From CAYQCE01 sp964415885 (lineage in GTDB: Bacteria > Zixibacteria > MSB-5A5 > JAABVY01 > JAHJOQ01): DNA of 64,000 nt. The first letter of the stretch is position 1. Each line of letters begins with the position of its first letter. Below the pieces are notes generated by a model, which worked only from the letters and a program-made list of their open reading frames with translations, was not told the DNA's origin and searched no databases. Shown in pieces: positions 55,007 through 64,000 of this stretch. The position numbers were made by a program, and so were the translations under genes. The stretch covers positions 1 through 64,000 of the forward strand of contig CAYQCE010000004.1 in the NCBI GenBank assembly GCA_964415885.1, in the 5' to 3' direction.

Positions 55007-55555
55007 TCAGCCTTTCCTGGAAACAAACTCGTTGTAATCCATCTCCTGATAGGCTGACGTGCTAATGAACTCAAGAGCATTCTTGAACGTTGAGGCCTCC
55101 TGGTATCCAGGCAGCGGAGCCAGGCTCGTTCCATCCGGCTTCAGGAATATCATAGTGGGATAGCCGGTTACCTTGTACGATCTGGTCAAATCCCTCTCAG
55201 ATATCTCCAGGACCTCTCCGTCGGTATTGGTCACCTTGACCTTCTCTCGCGAATCGCCGTCAACTTTCGCGAGCACAAAACCGCTGGCCATAAGCCGGAT
55301 CACTTCCGGGTCCTTGAAAGTCGTCTTATTCATCTTCTTGCAGAAAGTGCACCAACTCGTTGTGAAATAGACCAGCACATGCTTCTGCTCCTGCTCGGCT
55401 GTTTCGAGCGCAGTATCGTACTTCAGCCAGTTCAACTCGGTGGGCACCTCGCCGGCTTTGCCCTCGGTCTTCTTGTCAGCGGTCTGACCAATAGCGAGAA
55501 CCACAAGGCTGATAACCATAGCTGCAGCGAGCATTATGAGGATTGTCTTCTTCAT
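55007..55555 (-). CDS. Secreted thioredoxin-like protein
   Basis: 182 residues: signal peptide or anchor (ILIMLAAAMVISLVVLAIG), then a thioredoxin fold with VLVYFTTSWCTFCKKMNK (active site WCTFCK) and the cis-proline region VTGYPTMIFLKPDG. It belongs to the DsbD-C/SoxW-like 'thioredoxin_7' group that reduces or oxidises exported proteins. ATG 55555 is preceded by GGGAG 7 bases upstream; the longer frame begins inside the promoter. It may supply thiol chemistry for the Cys-rich neighbour; this is inference. Confidence 0.88.
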   Translation of the reverse strand: MKKTILIMLAAAMVISLVVLAIGQTADKKTEGKAGEVPTELNWLKYDTALETAEQEQKHVLVYFTTSWCTFCKKMNKTTFKDPEVIRLMASGFVLAKVDGDSREKVKVTNTDGEVLEISERDLTRSYKVTGYPTMIFLKPDGTSLAPLPGYQEASTFKNALEFISTSAYQEMDYNEFVSRKG

Positions 55556-55613
55556 TATTGATCTCCCGGCCTGCTTATTTCTGGAGTACGTCTTATCGGT
55601 GATTCCGCTCGTA

Positions 55614-55641
55614 AATGTATGCAAAATCCCTGATAAATCAA
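55614..55641 (-). promoter_or_regulatory. Candidate promoter for the thioredoxin-like gene
   Basis: TTGATT (55636-55641), 16 bases, TACATT (55614-55619), about 58 bases before the ATG. Confidence 0.5.
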
Positions 55642-55671
55642 CACATATTTAATCTTATAACACTAATCCGG

Positions 55672-58600
55672 CTACACGGTTCCGTTATGATTGCGTGAGG
55701 ACGTAACCTCCCAGCGGACCGCTCCGGCCCCGAGGATTTCAGTCAGTTTTCGTGTAAGTCCGGGCCGCGCTGAGGCTTTCAGCTTCTCAGTTTTCAGCAC
55801 AACGCGCTCAGTACCGGTGTTCAAAATAAACTCAACTTCGGCCGAACCGGGATTCTGTTCGAGAACCTCCTCGATCTTCTCGAGCCGACCTCCATTGAAA
55901 TTCGGGCCGCGCATGCTGAGTTTGAGCGTAAGCTCCGCCCCCTCCGAAAGCTCAGAGAGAGTCTGTATCTTGTCTGCGGTCACGGTAGCCTTGTCGTCCT
56001 CCCGCTTCGAGACCTTGCCCGACACCATCACCATCGACTCGGTCTCGAGGATTTCTTTTGTTTTCTCGAACAGTGCCGAGAAGACGAGAATGTCGGTCTG
56101 ACCGGCGAAATCCTCGATTGTGACGAACGCCATCTTACGACCCTTCTTGTCCCAGATGATACGCAACTGGCTCACAATCCCGCCGATCGAGACTCCGGCC
56201 CCATCCGGAAATTCGCTTAGAGTCTCGGACGTCGTCGACGCATAGGCAGTCATCAATGTACGATAGGTTTCAAGCGGGTGCCCGGATACATAGAAGCCAA
56301 GAAGGTCCTTTTCGTTTCGGAGAGTCGACATCTTGTCCCACTTCTCGGCCGGTCTGAGATCCGGCTCAACGACCGCGATATTATTGTCGGCTTCCCCGAA
56401 CAGACTCGCCTGGTCCTTATTTGCGCGCGAGGATTGTCTCGCCTGCCCGAATTTAAGAGCGTCCTCAATCGAAGCGAACAGCTGGGATCGGTGCCCCGGT
56501 AGCGACTCGCAGGCACCCGCCTTGATCAGTGAGTCGAGCATCCGTCTGTTCATCGCGTGCAAATCCACTCGCGACACAAAATCGAACAGCGACTTGAATT
56601 CGCCGTCCTCATCGCGGGTCTTGAGAATCTTCTCGATCGCGCCTTTACCCACGTTCTTGATCGCACCGAGGCCGAACCGAATCTTGTCGTCCTCGACCGT
56701 AAACTCGGTGCGGCTATAGTTGATATCGGGCGGCAGAACTTCGATCCCTATATTCTTGCATTCCTCCATCAGAGTTATGATTCGGTCGGTGTTGCCCATC
56801 TCAGATGTCATCGACGCCGCCATGAACTCCCTCGGATAGTGTGTCTTGAGATACGCCGTTTGATAGGCGAGATAGGAATAGCCGGCAGCGTGTGATTTGT
56901 TGAACCCATACCTGGCGAATGTCTCTATCTGGTGAAACACATCCGCCGCGACGTCGTCCGGGACATCATTCTCCGTGCAACCGGCGAGGAACTTCTTTTT
57001 CTGCTCCTCCATTATCTCTTTGATCTTCTTACCCATCGCCTTGCGAAGGATATCGCCCTGTCCGGCGCTGTATCCCGCAAGGACCTGAGCTATCCGGATC
57101 ACCTGCTCCTGATAAACTATAACACCGTAAGTCTCTTCGAGAATCGGCTCAAGAGAAGGATGGCTGTACTTCACTTCCTCCCGGCCATGCTTGCGATTGA
57201 TGTAATTATCGATCGTGCCCGCATCCAGTGGTCCGGGACGATAGAGCGCGTTCATTGCGATCAGGTCGGTCAGGTCTTCCGGATGTAGCTTCCGCAAATA
57301 ATCTCGCATACCGCTCGACTCAAACTGGAAAATGCCAACAGTCTTCCCTTCGCCGAAAAGCTGATAGACTTCCTTGTCGTCGAGTGGTATTTCATCCAGA
57401 TCGATCTCGACACCGTGATTCTCACGGATCATCTTCAGCGTGTCATCCACGACAGTCAGCGTCCGCAGCCCAAGAAAGTCCATCTTCAGAAGCCCGATTT
57501 CGTCGATGCACTTCATGTCGTACTGCGTCGTTATTTCATCCCCCCTGGAGGCCTTAAACAACGGTACATACTCCGTCAGCGGCTTCGGGGCAATAACCAC
57601 ACCGGCTGCATGCGTCGAGGCGTGCCGTGCGAGACCCTCCAACGTCTGAGACTTCTCCACGAGCTCCCGCGCGGCCTCGCTTTCCTCCATCAGGCGTTTG
57701 AGTTCCGGCTCGTTCTCGAGCGCGCCGGATATGGTCTGTCCCGGTCCCGCAGGAATCATCTTCGCGATTTTGTCCACGTCGGCATACGGAATCTGCATCA
57801 CTCGACCAACATCTCGTATCGACTGACGTGCCGCCATTGTGCCGAATGTTATGATCTGGCAGACATTCTTCTCGCCGTACTTCCGGATCACATAGTCGAT
57901 TACTTTCTCACGGCCACGGTCGGCAAAATCGATATCTATATCGGGCAGCGAGATTCTCTCGGGATTGAGAAACCGCTCAAAAATCAAACCGTATTTCATC
58001 GGGTCGAGATTCACGATACCGAGGCAATACGACACAAGTGAGCCCGTGGCGGACCCTCTGCCGGGTCCAACCGGGATTCCCTGGCTTCTGGCATAATCGG
58101 TGAAGTCCTTTACGATCAGAAAATACCCCGAGTAGCCCATCTTGATAATAACATCCAGTTCAAATTCGAGTCGCTGCTTCAGCTCGTCCGTGATATCATC
58201 ATATCTGCGCTTCAGTCCCTCGTATGCCTCATGCCGGAGATATTCATCGAGGTCCGTAAACTCGCCGGGCAAAGGGAACTCCGGCAGATGGTTCTTGCCG
58301 AGCTCGAGATCGAAGTTGCACATCTCGGTAATCCGCAGAGTATTTTCGATCGCCTCCGGGTACGCTCCGAACAGCTCTTTCATCTCCTCGGGCGTCTTTA
58401 CGTAGATTTGGTCGGTCTCATACTTCATCCGGTCGGTGTCGGAGAGGAACTTGCCGGTCTGAATACACAGCAGGGCGTCGTGCGCCTCGGAGTCCTTCTG
58501 GTGCAGGTAGTGGCAGTCGTTTGTTCCAACGAGACCTATGCCGAGCTTCTTCGAGAGACGAATGAGCCTCTCCTTGTTGCGTTTCTCGAGATCAAGTCCA

Positions 58601-59145
58601 TGGTCCTGGATCTCGATGAAGAAATTCTCTTTGCCGAACATATCAGCGAATGTCTTTGCGAGGTGCTCCGCGGTCCTGGTGTCGTTGTCAATGAGCGCAC
58701 TCGATATCTCACCTTTCAGGCATGCCGAAGTCGCAATCAAACCGTCGGCGTGCTCCTTGAGCAGCTTCTTGTCTACACGCGGTCGATGGTAGAAGCCGTC
58801 GATATAGGCTTTCGACACGAGCTTGACGAGATTACGATATCCGGTGTCGTTCTTGACAAGGAGGATCATGTGATACCCGGAGCTCGGCTTCCCGGGGATC
58901 GGCTCTTTGTACGTGTGCTCCCGCGGTGCAACATATATCTCGCAGCCGATTATTGGCTTAACACCTTCCTCTTTCGCCTTCTTATAGAATTCCACCGCTC
59001 CGAACATATTTCCGTGATCGGTTATCGCCACGGCGGGCATATTCTGCTCATGAACTAACTTCACGAACTGATCAATGCGGCATGCGCCATCCAGAAGCGA
59101 GTATTGGGTGTGATTATGCAGATGTACGAAATCGGCTGTGCTCAT
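55672..59145 (-). CDS. dnaE: DNA polymerase III alpha subunit
   Basis: Replicative C-family polymerase, 1157 residues (normal for DnaE1). The N-terminal PHP domain has FVHLHNHTQYSLLDG. The catalytic region has GPGRGSATGSLVSYCLGI and LPDIDIDFADRGREKVIDY, with the D-x-D aspartates. FNKSHAAGYSYLAYQTAYLK and LYRPGPLDAG are other typical blocks, followed by helix-hairpin-helix and an OB-fold (LRIIWDKKGRKMAFVTIEDF). Start ATG overlaps the TPR gene stop by 4 bases. Confidence 0.98.
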   Translation of the reverse strand: MSTADFVHLHNHTQYSLLDGACRIDQFVKLVHEQNMPAVAITDHGNMFGAVEFYKKAKEEGVKPIIGCEIYVAPREHTYKEPIPGKPSSGYHMILLVKNDTGYRNLVKLVSKAYIDGFYHRPRVDKKLLKEHADGLIATSACLKGEISSALIDNDTRTAEHLAKTFADMFGKENFFIEIQDHGLDLEKRNKERLIRLSKKLGIGLVGTNDCHYLHQKDSEAHDALLCIQTGKFLSDTDRMKYETDQIYVKTPEEMKELFGAYPEAIENTLRITEMCNFDLELGKNHLPEFPLPGEFTDLDEYLRHEAYEGLKRRYDDITDELKQRLEFELDVIIKMGYSGYFLIVKDFTDYARSQGIPVGPGRGSATGSLVSYCLGIVNLDPMKYGLIFERFLNPERISLPDIDIDFADRGREKVIDYVIRKYGEKNVCQIITFGTMAARQSIRDVGRVMQIPYADVDKIAKMIPAGPGQTISGALENEPELKRLMEESEAARELVEKSQTLEGLARHASTHAAGVVIAPKPLTEYVPLFKASRGDEITTQYDMKCIDEIGLLKMDFLGLRTLTVVDDTLKMIRENHGVEIDLDEIPLDDKEVYQLFGEGKTVGIFQFESSGMRDYLRKLHPEDLTDLIAMNALYRPGPLDAGTIDNYINRKHGREEVKYSHPSLEPILEETYGVIVYQEQVIRIAQVLAGYSAGQGDILRKAMGKKIKEIMEEQKKKFLAGCTENDVPDDVAADVFHQIETFARYGFNKSHAAGYSYLAYQTAYLKTHYPREFMAASMTSEMGNTDRIITLMEECKNIGIEVLPPDINYSRTEFTVEDDKIRFGLGAIKNVGKGAIEKILKTRDEDGEFKSLFDFVSRVDLHAMNRRMLDSLIKAGACESLPGHRSQLFASIEDALKFGQARQSSRANKDQASLFGEADNNIAVVEPDLRPAEKWDKMSTLRNEKDLLGFYVSGHPLETYRTLMTAYASTTSETLSEFPDGAGVSIGGIVSQLRIIWDKKGRKMAFVTIEDFAGQTDILVFSALFEKTKEILETESMVMVSGKVSKREDDKATVTADKIQTLSELSEGAELTLKLSMRGPNFNGGRLEKIEEVLEQNPGSAEVEFILNTGTERVVLKTEKLKASARPGLTRKLTEILGAGAVRWEVTSSRNHNGTV

Positions 59146-60272
59146 TGCTCGTCGTCCTCTGCCTCTCTTGCTTGTCGTTCCTTGAGCAACCTGACTGTCT
59201 CGAGCGCCTGATGGACCTCCCGTATCGTGGAGTCCAGCTCAATCGCACGCTCGTATTTTGCTATTGCTTCATCGAATTTCCCAACGCCCGCCTGAGCGTT
59301 CCCCCACCCTATGTATAACGGTGCGTCGTCGCTGTTCAATTGCGATGCTCTCTCGAATACCTCTGCCGCTCTTCCCGGCTCTCCGACCAGGTTGAGTGTG
59401 AAACCGAGATTGAGGTACGCTTCGAAGAATGTCGAATCAAGCTCTATCGCCTGCGAAAACGCTCTGCGTGCCTTGCTGTAAAGCGCTCGATCGAAATACC
59501 CCACACCCTCCCGCATCAGCTTGTGGAGCTGCATCTCGACAGAGAGGCTGTCGAACTGCGCGAGGCCGTCCTGCACCATAACATTTTCAGGATCACGCTC
59601 GGCGGCGAGTTGATAGTAATGCTTCGCGCTGTCAAGATCACCGGAAGCGAAATACATGCTTGCCAAGGTAATCAGCGTCTGAACCCTCATCGGATCAAGA
59701 CTCAGAGCCTTGTAAGCGTGCTGGAATCCAACCTCGGGGCTCTCTGCCAACGCCTTGACCAGAGCAAGATTCGCCTCGATTATCGGGCTGTTCGGAAATC
59801 TCCCGGCGGCAGCCTCGATTACGCTATTCGCTTCCTCCACACGTCCCATACCTCGCAGTATCACCGACCTGTACGCCGGAATCTTGGGATTCGGGGACAT
59901 CGCGACCGTATCTGCGAGATCAATATACTGCCGGGCCTGCTCGAAATCACCCGTAAGCCAGCCAATTCTCGCCAGTTCAAGGTACGCCTCGGTGTACATC
60001 TGGTCTTTCCCTATAATCTGCATTAGCGCCTGCGCGGCCGTGCCGAGGTTTCCGCTGCGTATTGACACATCCGCCAGCCCCATCAGCGCCTCGAGATTCG
60101 ATTCGTCGACGCTGTACGCCTCCCGATATGCCTCTGCGGCCGCATCCAGATCGCCCGCGTAATCGAGCGAATCGGCGCGATCCATGTACTCCCCGGCTAC
60201 TACAACACCTACGAGAAGGAGCAGCAGACCGAGCGGCGCCAAAACCAATATCGAACGTCTCATCTCCACCAT
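59142..60272 (-). CDS. TPR-repeat membrane-anchored protein
   Basis: 376 residues. One N-terminal membrane segment (LVLAPLGLLLLLVGVVVAG) is followed by about nine tetratricopeptide repeats, seen from DLDAAAEAYREAYSVDESN through KFDEAIAKYERAIELDSTI. TPRs bind other proteins; no catalytic part is seen. ATG 60272 stands 4 bases after AGGAGG and inside the end of the rhomboid gene, so the three genes rhomboid-TPR-dnaE are probably translated in series. Confidence 0.88.
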   Translation of the reverse strand: MVEMRRSILVLAPLGLLLLLVGVVVAGEYMDRADSLDYAGDLDAAAEAYREAYSVDESNLEALMGLADVSIRSGNLGTAAQALMQIIGKDQMYTEAYLELARIGWLTGDFEQARQYIDLADTVAMSPNPKIPAYRSVILRGMGRVEEANSVIEAAAGRFPNSPIIEANLALVKALAESPEVGFQHAYKALSLDPMRVQTLITLASMYFASGDLDSAKHYYQLAAERDPENVMVQDGLAQFDSLSVEMQLHKLMREGVGYFDRALYSKARRAFSQAIELDSTFFEAYLNLGFTLNLVGEPGRAAEVFERASQLNSDDAPLYIGWGNAQAGVGKFDEAIAKYERAIELDSTIREVHQALETVRLLKERQAREAEDDEQ

Positions 60273-60964
60273 CCGGCCTCCTGAACTCGTGGAGCCCTGC
60301 CCACAAAGAACTTGAAAATCAACAGTCCGAACACGAATCCTCCGATGTGAGCGAACCAGGCCACTCCCCCACCTCCTTTTCCACCACCGAGCGCCGGGAG
60401 GCCGTTCATTAACTGCAGAAAGAACCAGAACCCGAGGACAAAAAGCGCAGGAATCCGGGCGATCCGTATGAAGTAGAGTATGAATATCACGGTATGTATA
60501 CGTGCGTGCGGATACGACACTATATAGGCTCCGAGAATGCCCGCAATCGCTCCGGAAGCCCCCACCATCGGCACTGTGCCGTCCATATCTGTCAGGATAA
60601 ATGTGGACGCCGCGGCGACACCGGCCCCAAGGTAGAACAGCACGAATTTGACCCTGCCAAGTCGGTCTTCGATGTTATTTCCGAAGATCCAGAGATAGAG
60701 CATATTGCCGCCCAGGTGAAACAGCCCGCCGTGCATGAACATACTGGTGAAGAGATTTATCCAGGGCGAGGTGGCCATATAAGGCGTCATCTCTTGCCCT
60801 GTAGTCAGTTCCGCGGGAATCAGTCCCCATTTAACGGTGAAAAGTTGATACCCCTCACTCCCGAGCGTAAGCTCGTAAAGATATACAAGACAATTGATTA
60901 CTATTAGCGCGATAGTAACAACCGGTTTCCGCCGAGTCGGGATGTCATCCTTTATCGGAATCAT
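60260..60964 (-). CDS. Rhomboid-family intramembrane serine protease
   Basis: 234 residues, six to seven membrane helices. The L1 loop and FHLGGNMLYLWIFG (H-x-x-x-N), the catalytic serine in MVGASGAIAGILGAY, and the partner His in AWFAHIGGFVFG are intact, so it should be active. A Gly-rich loop (GGGKGGGGVA) precedes the last catalytic helix. First gene of the rhomboid-TPR-dnaE operon. Confidence 0.93.
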   Translation of the reverse strand: MIPIKDDIPTRRKPVVTIALIVINCLVYLYELTLGSEGYQLFTVKWGLIPAELTTGQEMTPYMATSPWINLFTSMFMHGGLFHLGGNMLYLWIFGNNIEDRLGRVKFVLFYLGAGVAAASTFILTDMDGTVPMVGASGAIAGILGAYIVSYPHARIHTVIFILYFIRIARIPALFVLGFWFFLQLMNGLPALGGGKGGGGVAWFAHIGGFVFGLLIFKFFVGRAPRVQEAGWWR

Positions 60965-60975
60965 GTTTGCCCACC

Positions 60976-61004
60976 ACTATTCAAGAAAATCCAGCCTTTG
61001 TCAA
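60976..61004 (-). promoter_or_regulatory. Promoter of the rhomboid operon
   Basis: TTGACA (60999-61004), 17 bases, AATAGT (60976-60981), only 11 bases before the ATG, so the leader would be about 4-5 bases. Confidence 0.5.
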
Positions 61005-61061
61005 TTTAGGGGAGACCCCTCGGACAACACAATCAAAAAACTGAATCGGACATCGAATCTG

Positions 61062-63335
61062 TCACGGACGGTATGTAAATGTCGAACTGTGAGAGGTCTT
61101 GTTGCCAACTTTGTCGTACACGGTAATGTTCAGAACATGATGCCCCGCCTTCAGTTCCTGGCTCGAATAGGTAACCATCCACTTCGTCTCGGGATCATAC
61201 TCAGGAATCGCCCAGACGCCATCGACTTCGACCAGAACATCCCTGTCATCGCCGATACCGGCGAGGTTGTCATCAAGCATGAACGTAATCTTCGGTCTCT
61301 TGCTCCGCACCAGGCCACCGTCTCTGGGCGAAACTCTCGTAATCGATGGTCCCCTCGAGTCGCGCATGAGAGCGTACGTACCCATTCTGCCGACCTTGGC
61401 TACCATCACAGTATCATTGCGAATCTCAGTCGGTACGAGACTCGGTTTGCCTTCTTCCGAGATCGAGAAAACAGCAAGCCCGGCTGTGTCCGCATCTCTC
61501 GGCAGATCGAATTCGAGATGCACGTAATCCTCGAGGAGAAGGTCTCTCGGAGATGTAACCAGCGCAGAGACAATGCCATACTCAGAGACTCCGACAGTAA
61601 CCGTGTCTATCGTTATTCCAACCGGATGATTCAGATCTGAGCCCTCGACAATCAGCCGTCCGCTGCCGAACTGAGCTATAGATCCCGTCCCCTGACTCGG
61701 ACTGACCACGAACGGACGCCCGAACTTAACGCTGATCAGGTCCGTGGTTGCCACATCTGTGGCGCCAACAAGTATCGAGGAATCCGCCGGATCGAAGAGA
61801 ACATCGAGTCCGTAGCAGACACTCGCGGCTGAGGATGTCAAATCATCGAGCGCGTCAGCCAGCGCCGAGACCTCCAGCCCCAACGCCGAATACCACGATT
61901 CGACTTTTCCGCTGGCAATCGATGACATCGGCACAGCCCCGGATGGCGCAAACACCGGCATACCGGTGTTCGACATCCGCACGATATAGTCGAAGCGCGC
62001 GCCTGAGGAACTCGCGCGCCGATCCGTTGCCGTTAACAGAATCGTTCTGCCCGCCAGATCGCGATGCGCCGAGACTTTTCCGATGTCACCTGACAGAAAC
62101 TCGACTAGCTCCTGCGCCGGCGCACCCCCCACGACCGATTCGAAGCCATCTATCTGACGGTCGTAGAGAGCATAACTGTAGTTGAATCTATCGTCGATGA
62201 CCGATGGACTCTCGACCACCCCATAATCAGTAGAGACCAGTTTCGGCTGACCCCTCAATTCGATGTGAACTTCAGCCCAGGTTTCGTTTCCGCTCTCATC
62301 CTGGACGCAGATGAGCAGGACATGCTCACCCGGTGTCAGGCCGAATTCGAACAAGCTGTCATTGACTTCGAGCCATCCGTTATTGACGGCAATATCGTTG
62401 ACATGCGGAGTTTTCGCCCCGGGTAAAACATACAGATTTCTCACGAACCTTCGTCCATCGATAGCTCGCGTATAATTCGTCTCGAGATTTACCTCCCCCC
62501 AGTGATCGAACGACAATGTATCGTAAACGGTTGAAAAGAACGGCCGGCTCTCGTCATCTATGTACATCTCGACCTTGTGCGCCGCGTAGCTTCGCCGAGT
62601 TCCGGGCCTGAGATCAATGCAATCAATCTCCACACCAACAGGACCGTATATGACCGTCGGTTCGAATGAGACATATCTTCCTCCCGACGATCCAAGGTCA
62701 ACTTCTACTGCTTCCGCCTTTCCGGCTATCCGAGCACGAACCGGGTCGAGGGGGCGAAAGAAGATGGACCTTACCACAGGTTCGCGCGTATCTGTCATCG
62801 ATTTCGGATAGAACTGCAGCGGCGAAAGCGGCCGGCTGTCCGAGTCGCGCACTTCGAAATGGAGATGCGGGGCACCAGCACCTGTTTGGCCGGAATAAGC
62901 AACCACATCTCCCGCCTTGAACCGAAAAAGCTCCTTGGGGGGATAGAGATTCGTCATGTACCGCTTCGTTGCGAGCTGCTGCTCCTGGACATATACATTG
63001 ATATCATGGGTGAACTTCTGCAGATGTGCATACACCGCCACGCGCCCGTCATCGAGCTTCAAATAGAGCGCCTTGCCGTAGCCGTCCCAGCGCGTCACTA
63101 TTCGCTCGACGTGTCCATCCGAAATCGCAACACATTTGTATCCTGTTTTACCGAAAGTACGGATGTCGATCCCGGAATGAAAATGCCCCGATCGCCACTG
63201 ACCGAAACCCGAGGTCAGTTCCCGCGATTCAGGGAGCGGCCACCTGTAGCCGGACTGAGCGAATGCGCTCGATCCGATGAGCAGAATAAAAACTGCACTG
63301 ACTACGATAAAAAAGCTCTGTTTTATGCCCTTCAT
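61062..63335 (-). CDS. Secreted M23-family metallopeptidase
   Basis: 757 residues. Signal peptide (FFIVVSAVFILLIGSSAFA), then an M23 LytM domain at about 20-185: WRSGHFHSGIDIRTFG (H-x3-D), VYAHLQKF, and PHLHFEVRDSD (H-x-H), so the zinc ligands are complete. The remaining 570 residues are beta-rich and Ig-like, ending NITVYDKVGNKTSHSSTF. It probably cuts peptidoglycan or another Gly-rich bond in the envelope. ATG 63335 is chosen; a GTG at 63347 would lie inside the -10 of the nearest promoter. Confidence 0.9.
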   Translation of the reverse strand: MKGIKQSFFIVVSAVFILLIGSSAFAQSGYRWPLPESRELTSGFGQWRSGHFHSGIDIRTFGKTGYKCVAISDGHVERIVTRWDGYGKALYLKLDDGRVAVYAHLQKFTHDINVYVQEQQLATKRYMTNLYPPKELFRFKAGDVVAYSGQTGAGAPHLHFEVRDSDSRPLSPLQFYPKSMTDTREPVVRSIFFRPLDPVRARIAGKAEAVEVDLGSSGGRYVSFEPTVIYGPVGVEIDCIDLRPGTRRSYAAHKVEMYIDDESRPFFSTVYDTLSFDHWGEVNLETNYTRAIDGRRFVRNLYVLPGAKTPHVNDIAVNNGWLEVNDSLFEFGLTPGEHVLLICVQDESGNETWAEVHIELRGQPKLVSTDYGVVESPSVIDDRFNYSYALYDRQIDGFESVVGGAPAQELVEFLSGDIGKVSAHRDLAGRTILLTATDRRASSSGARFDYIVRMSNTGMPVFAPSGAVPMSSIASGKVESWYSALGLEVSALADALDDLTSSAASVCYGLDVLFDPADSSILVGATDVATTDLISVKFGRPFVVSPSQGTGSIAQFGSGRLIVEGSDLNHPVGITIDTVTVGVSEYGIVSALVTSPRDLLLEDYVHLEFDLPRDADTAGLAVFSISEEGKPSLVPTEIRNDTVMVAKVGRMGTYALMRDSRGPSITRVSPRDGGLVRSKRPKITFMLDDNLAGIGDDRDVLVEVDGVWAIPEYDPETKWMVTYSSQELKAGHHVLNITVYDKVGNKTSHSSTFTYRP

Positions 63336-63345
63336 AGCGGTACTC

Positions 63346-63373
63346 ACAATAGACTATCAGGCTCACGTGTCAA
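63346..63373 (-). promoter_or_regulatory. Promoter of the M23 peptidase gene
   Basis: TTGACA (63368-63373), 16 bases, TATTGT (63346-63351), 10 bases from the ATG: a leaderless or almost leaderless message. A second TATAAT lies just upstream of the -35 and could serve a longer transcript. Confidence 0.5.
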
Positions 63374-63440
63374 CAATTATAATCCCTCCTCGCGCCGAAT
63401 GTTCCTGCTTCAGGAACAGCACCGGAACCGCAAAAATAGC

Positions 63441-63468
63441 TTGTGAAACTGCCGATTGTATATATATA
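63441..63468 (+). promoter_or_regulatory. Candidate promoter for the PpiD-like gene
   Basis: TTGTGA (63441-63446) precedes a run of alternating TATATATATATA (63457-63470) with a TATATA at 16-base spacing, about 60 bases before the start codon. Confidence 0.45.
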
Positions 63469-63528
63469 TAGTAGCCGTTTGTGCGAAGAATCTACGTTTT
63501 CCAATAAACCGTAAGGAGACAGCGGAAT

Positions 63529-64000
63529 ATGTTGCAGGACATGCGAAAATACACGAAGGTGGTACTATACATCGTCGTTGTCGCATTTATCGGAACGATC
63601 ATCTTTGCCTGGGGCGCGGACATCACGACCCCAAAGGGCCAGCGGGGCGTAATCGGCGAGGTTAACGGGGAAGAGATCGACTACCAGCTCTACTCACGCG
63701 TTATCGACAATTATTACGAGCAGGCTTCACGTCAGTCACAGCGCGAACTCGGTCCTGATGAGGTGCTCGAGATCAGGAATCGTGCCTGGACCGATCTCGT
63801 GAACGACATCGTATTTCGTCAGAAAGTCGATGAGCTCGGACTCGAGGTCACCAACGAGGAACTCGCCGAGCACCTGAAGCGATTCCCCCCGCAGGTGGTA
63901 CAGCAGCAGCAGATATTTGTGAATGAGCAAGGCGGGTTCGACTATCAGGCCTATCTCCAGGCTATGGGAAATCCGGAGTATACCCAGTTCTGGATGCAGG
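63529..64000 (+). CDS. PpiD/SurA-N-type periplasmic folding protein, 3' end cut by window
   Basis: 157 residues are visible. MLQDMRKYTKVVLYIVVVAF begins an N-terminal membrane anchor, followed by GVIGEVNGEEIDYQLYSRVID and LEIRNRAWTDLVNDIVFRQKVDELGLEVTNEEL, the SurA-N/PpiD chaperone pattern. The isomerase domain would lie beyond 64000. AAGGAG stands 10 bases before the ATG. Divergent from the M23 peptidase gene. Confidence 0.85.
   Translation, partial: MLQDMRKYTKVVLYIVVVAFIGTIIFAWGADITTPKGQRGVIGEVNGEEIDYQLYSRVIDNYYEQASRQSQRELGPDEVLEIRNRAWTDLVNDIVFRQKVDELGLEVTNEELAEHLKRFPPQVVQQQQIFVNEQGGFDYQAYLQAMGNPEYTQFWMQ

Noticed and set aside
60965..61061. Possible small gene or terminator between the M23 and rhomboid genes
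   Set aside because: No frame with a ribosome site and no GC-rich stem with a T-run; it holds the rhomboid promoter only.

Overview
The window reads as chromosomal backbone of a Gram-negative bacterium of the FCB superphylum, probably from an uncultured lineage such as candidate phylum Zixibacteria or a relative. This placement is inference from gene content. Lines of evidence are: C-terminal 'NQNYPNPFNPAT' FlgD/T9SS-type sorting domains on secreted proteins, a PorV-like outer membrane protein, an apolipoprotein N-acyltransferase, a ferredoxin-dependent 2-oxoacid oxidoreductase placed among TCA-cycle genes, and dispersed GC-rich palindromic repeats. No prophage, insertion sequence, CRISPR array, rRNA or tRNA gene was seen. 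Almost all genes are on the minus strand; the exceptions are valS, rpmB, a C25 peptidase and a PpiD-like gene running off the right end.

Layout. 1-3.9 kb: mazG and valS diverge from back-to-back sigma70-like promoters, then rpmB, ending in a hairpin shared with ftsZ. 4.0-20.1 kb: a compact division and cell wall (dcw) cluster, transcribed leftwards as mraZ-rsmH-ftsL-ftsI-murE-murF-mraY-murD-ftsW-murG-murC-ftsQ-ftsA-ftsZ, without murB or ddl, and led by a promoter with MraZ-box-like repeats. 20.5-22.8 kb: a secreted gingipain-like peptidase. 22.8-31.8 kb: purM, lnt, a beta-propeller surface protein, a FemAB-like acyltransferase and three glycosyltransferases, probably one envelope operon. 31.9-33.8 kb: a TauE/SafE permease, an unknown protein and a DtxR-type metal regulator. 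34.0-35.4 kb: a dockerin-type protein that has lost its 5' end beside two tandem 117-bp repeats.

35.4-48.5 kb: thirteen closely packed genes, apparently read from one strong promoter near 48.53 kb to a terminator near 35.4 kb. They are a cyclic-2,3-diphosphoglycerate-synthetase-like GTPase, carbamate kinase, a tRNA nucleotidyltransferase-family protein, sucC, sucD, a four-subunit 2-oxoacid:ferredoxin oxidoreductase, ndk, a LarA-family protein, mdh and icd. Together they cover 2-oxoglutarate/succinyl-CoA/succinate, malate/oxaloacetate and isocitrate steps. The sucD gene is extended in frame by a histone-H1-like, Lys/Ala/Thr-rich tail of about 100 residues, the most striking feature of the window.

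48.7-54.0 kb: PorV-like protein, SurA/PpiC-like lipoprotein, CTP-dependent lipid kinase-like protein, threonine aldolase and a beta-lactamase-fold hydrolase, from a promoter that appears to make a leaderless mRNA. 54.1-55.6 kb: a secreted Cys-rich heavy-metal-associated protein and a secreted thioredoxin-like protein. 55.7-61.0 kb: dnaE, a TPR protein and a rhomboid protease in one operon. 61.1-63.3 kb: a secreted M23 peptidase, divergent from the truncated ppiD-like gene. Motif calls were made by eye from the sequence; no database search was possible.
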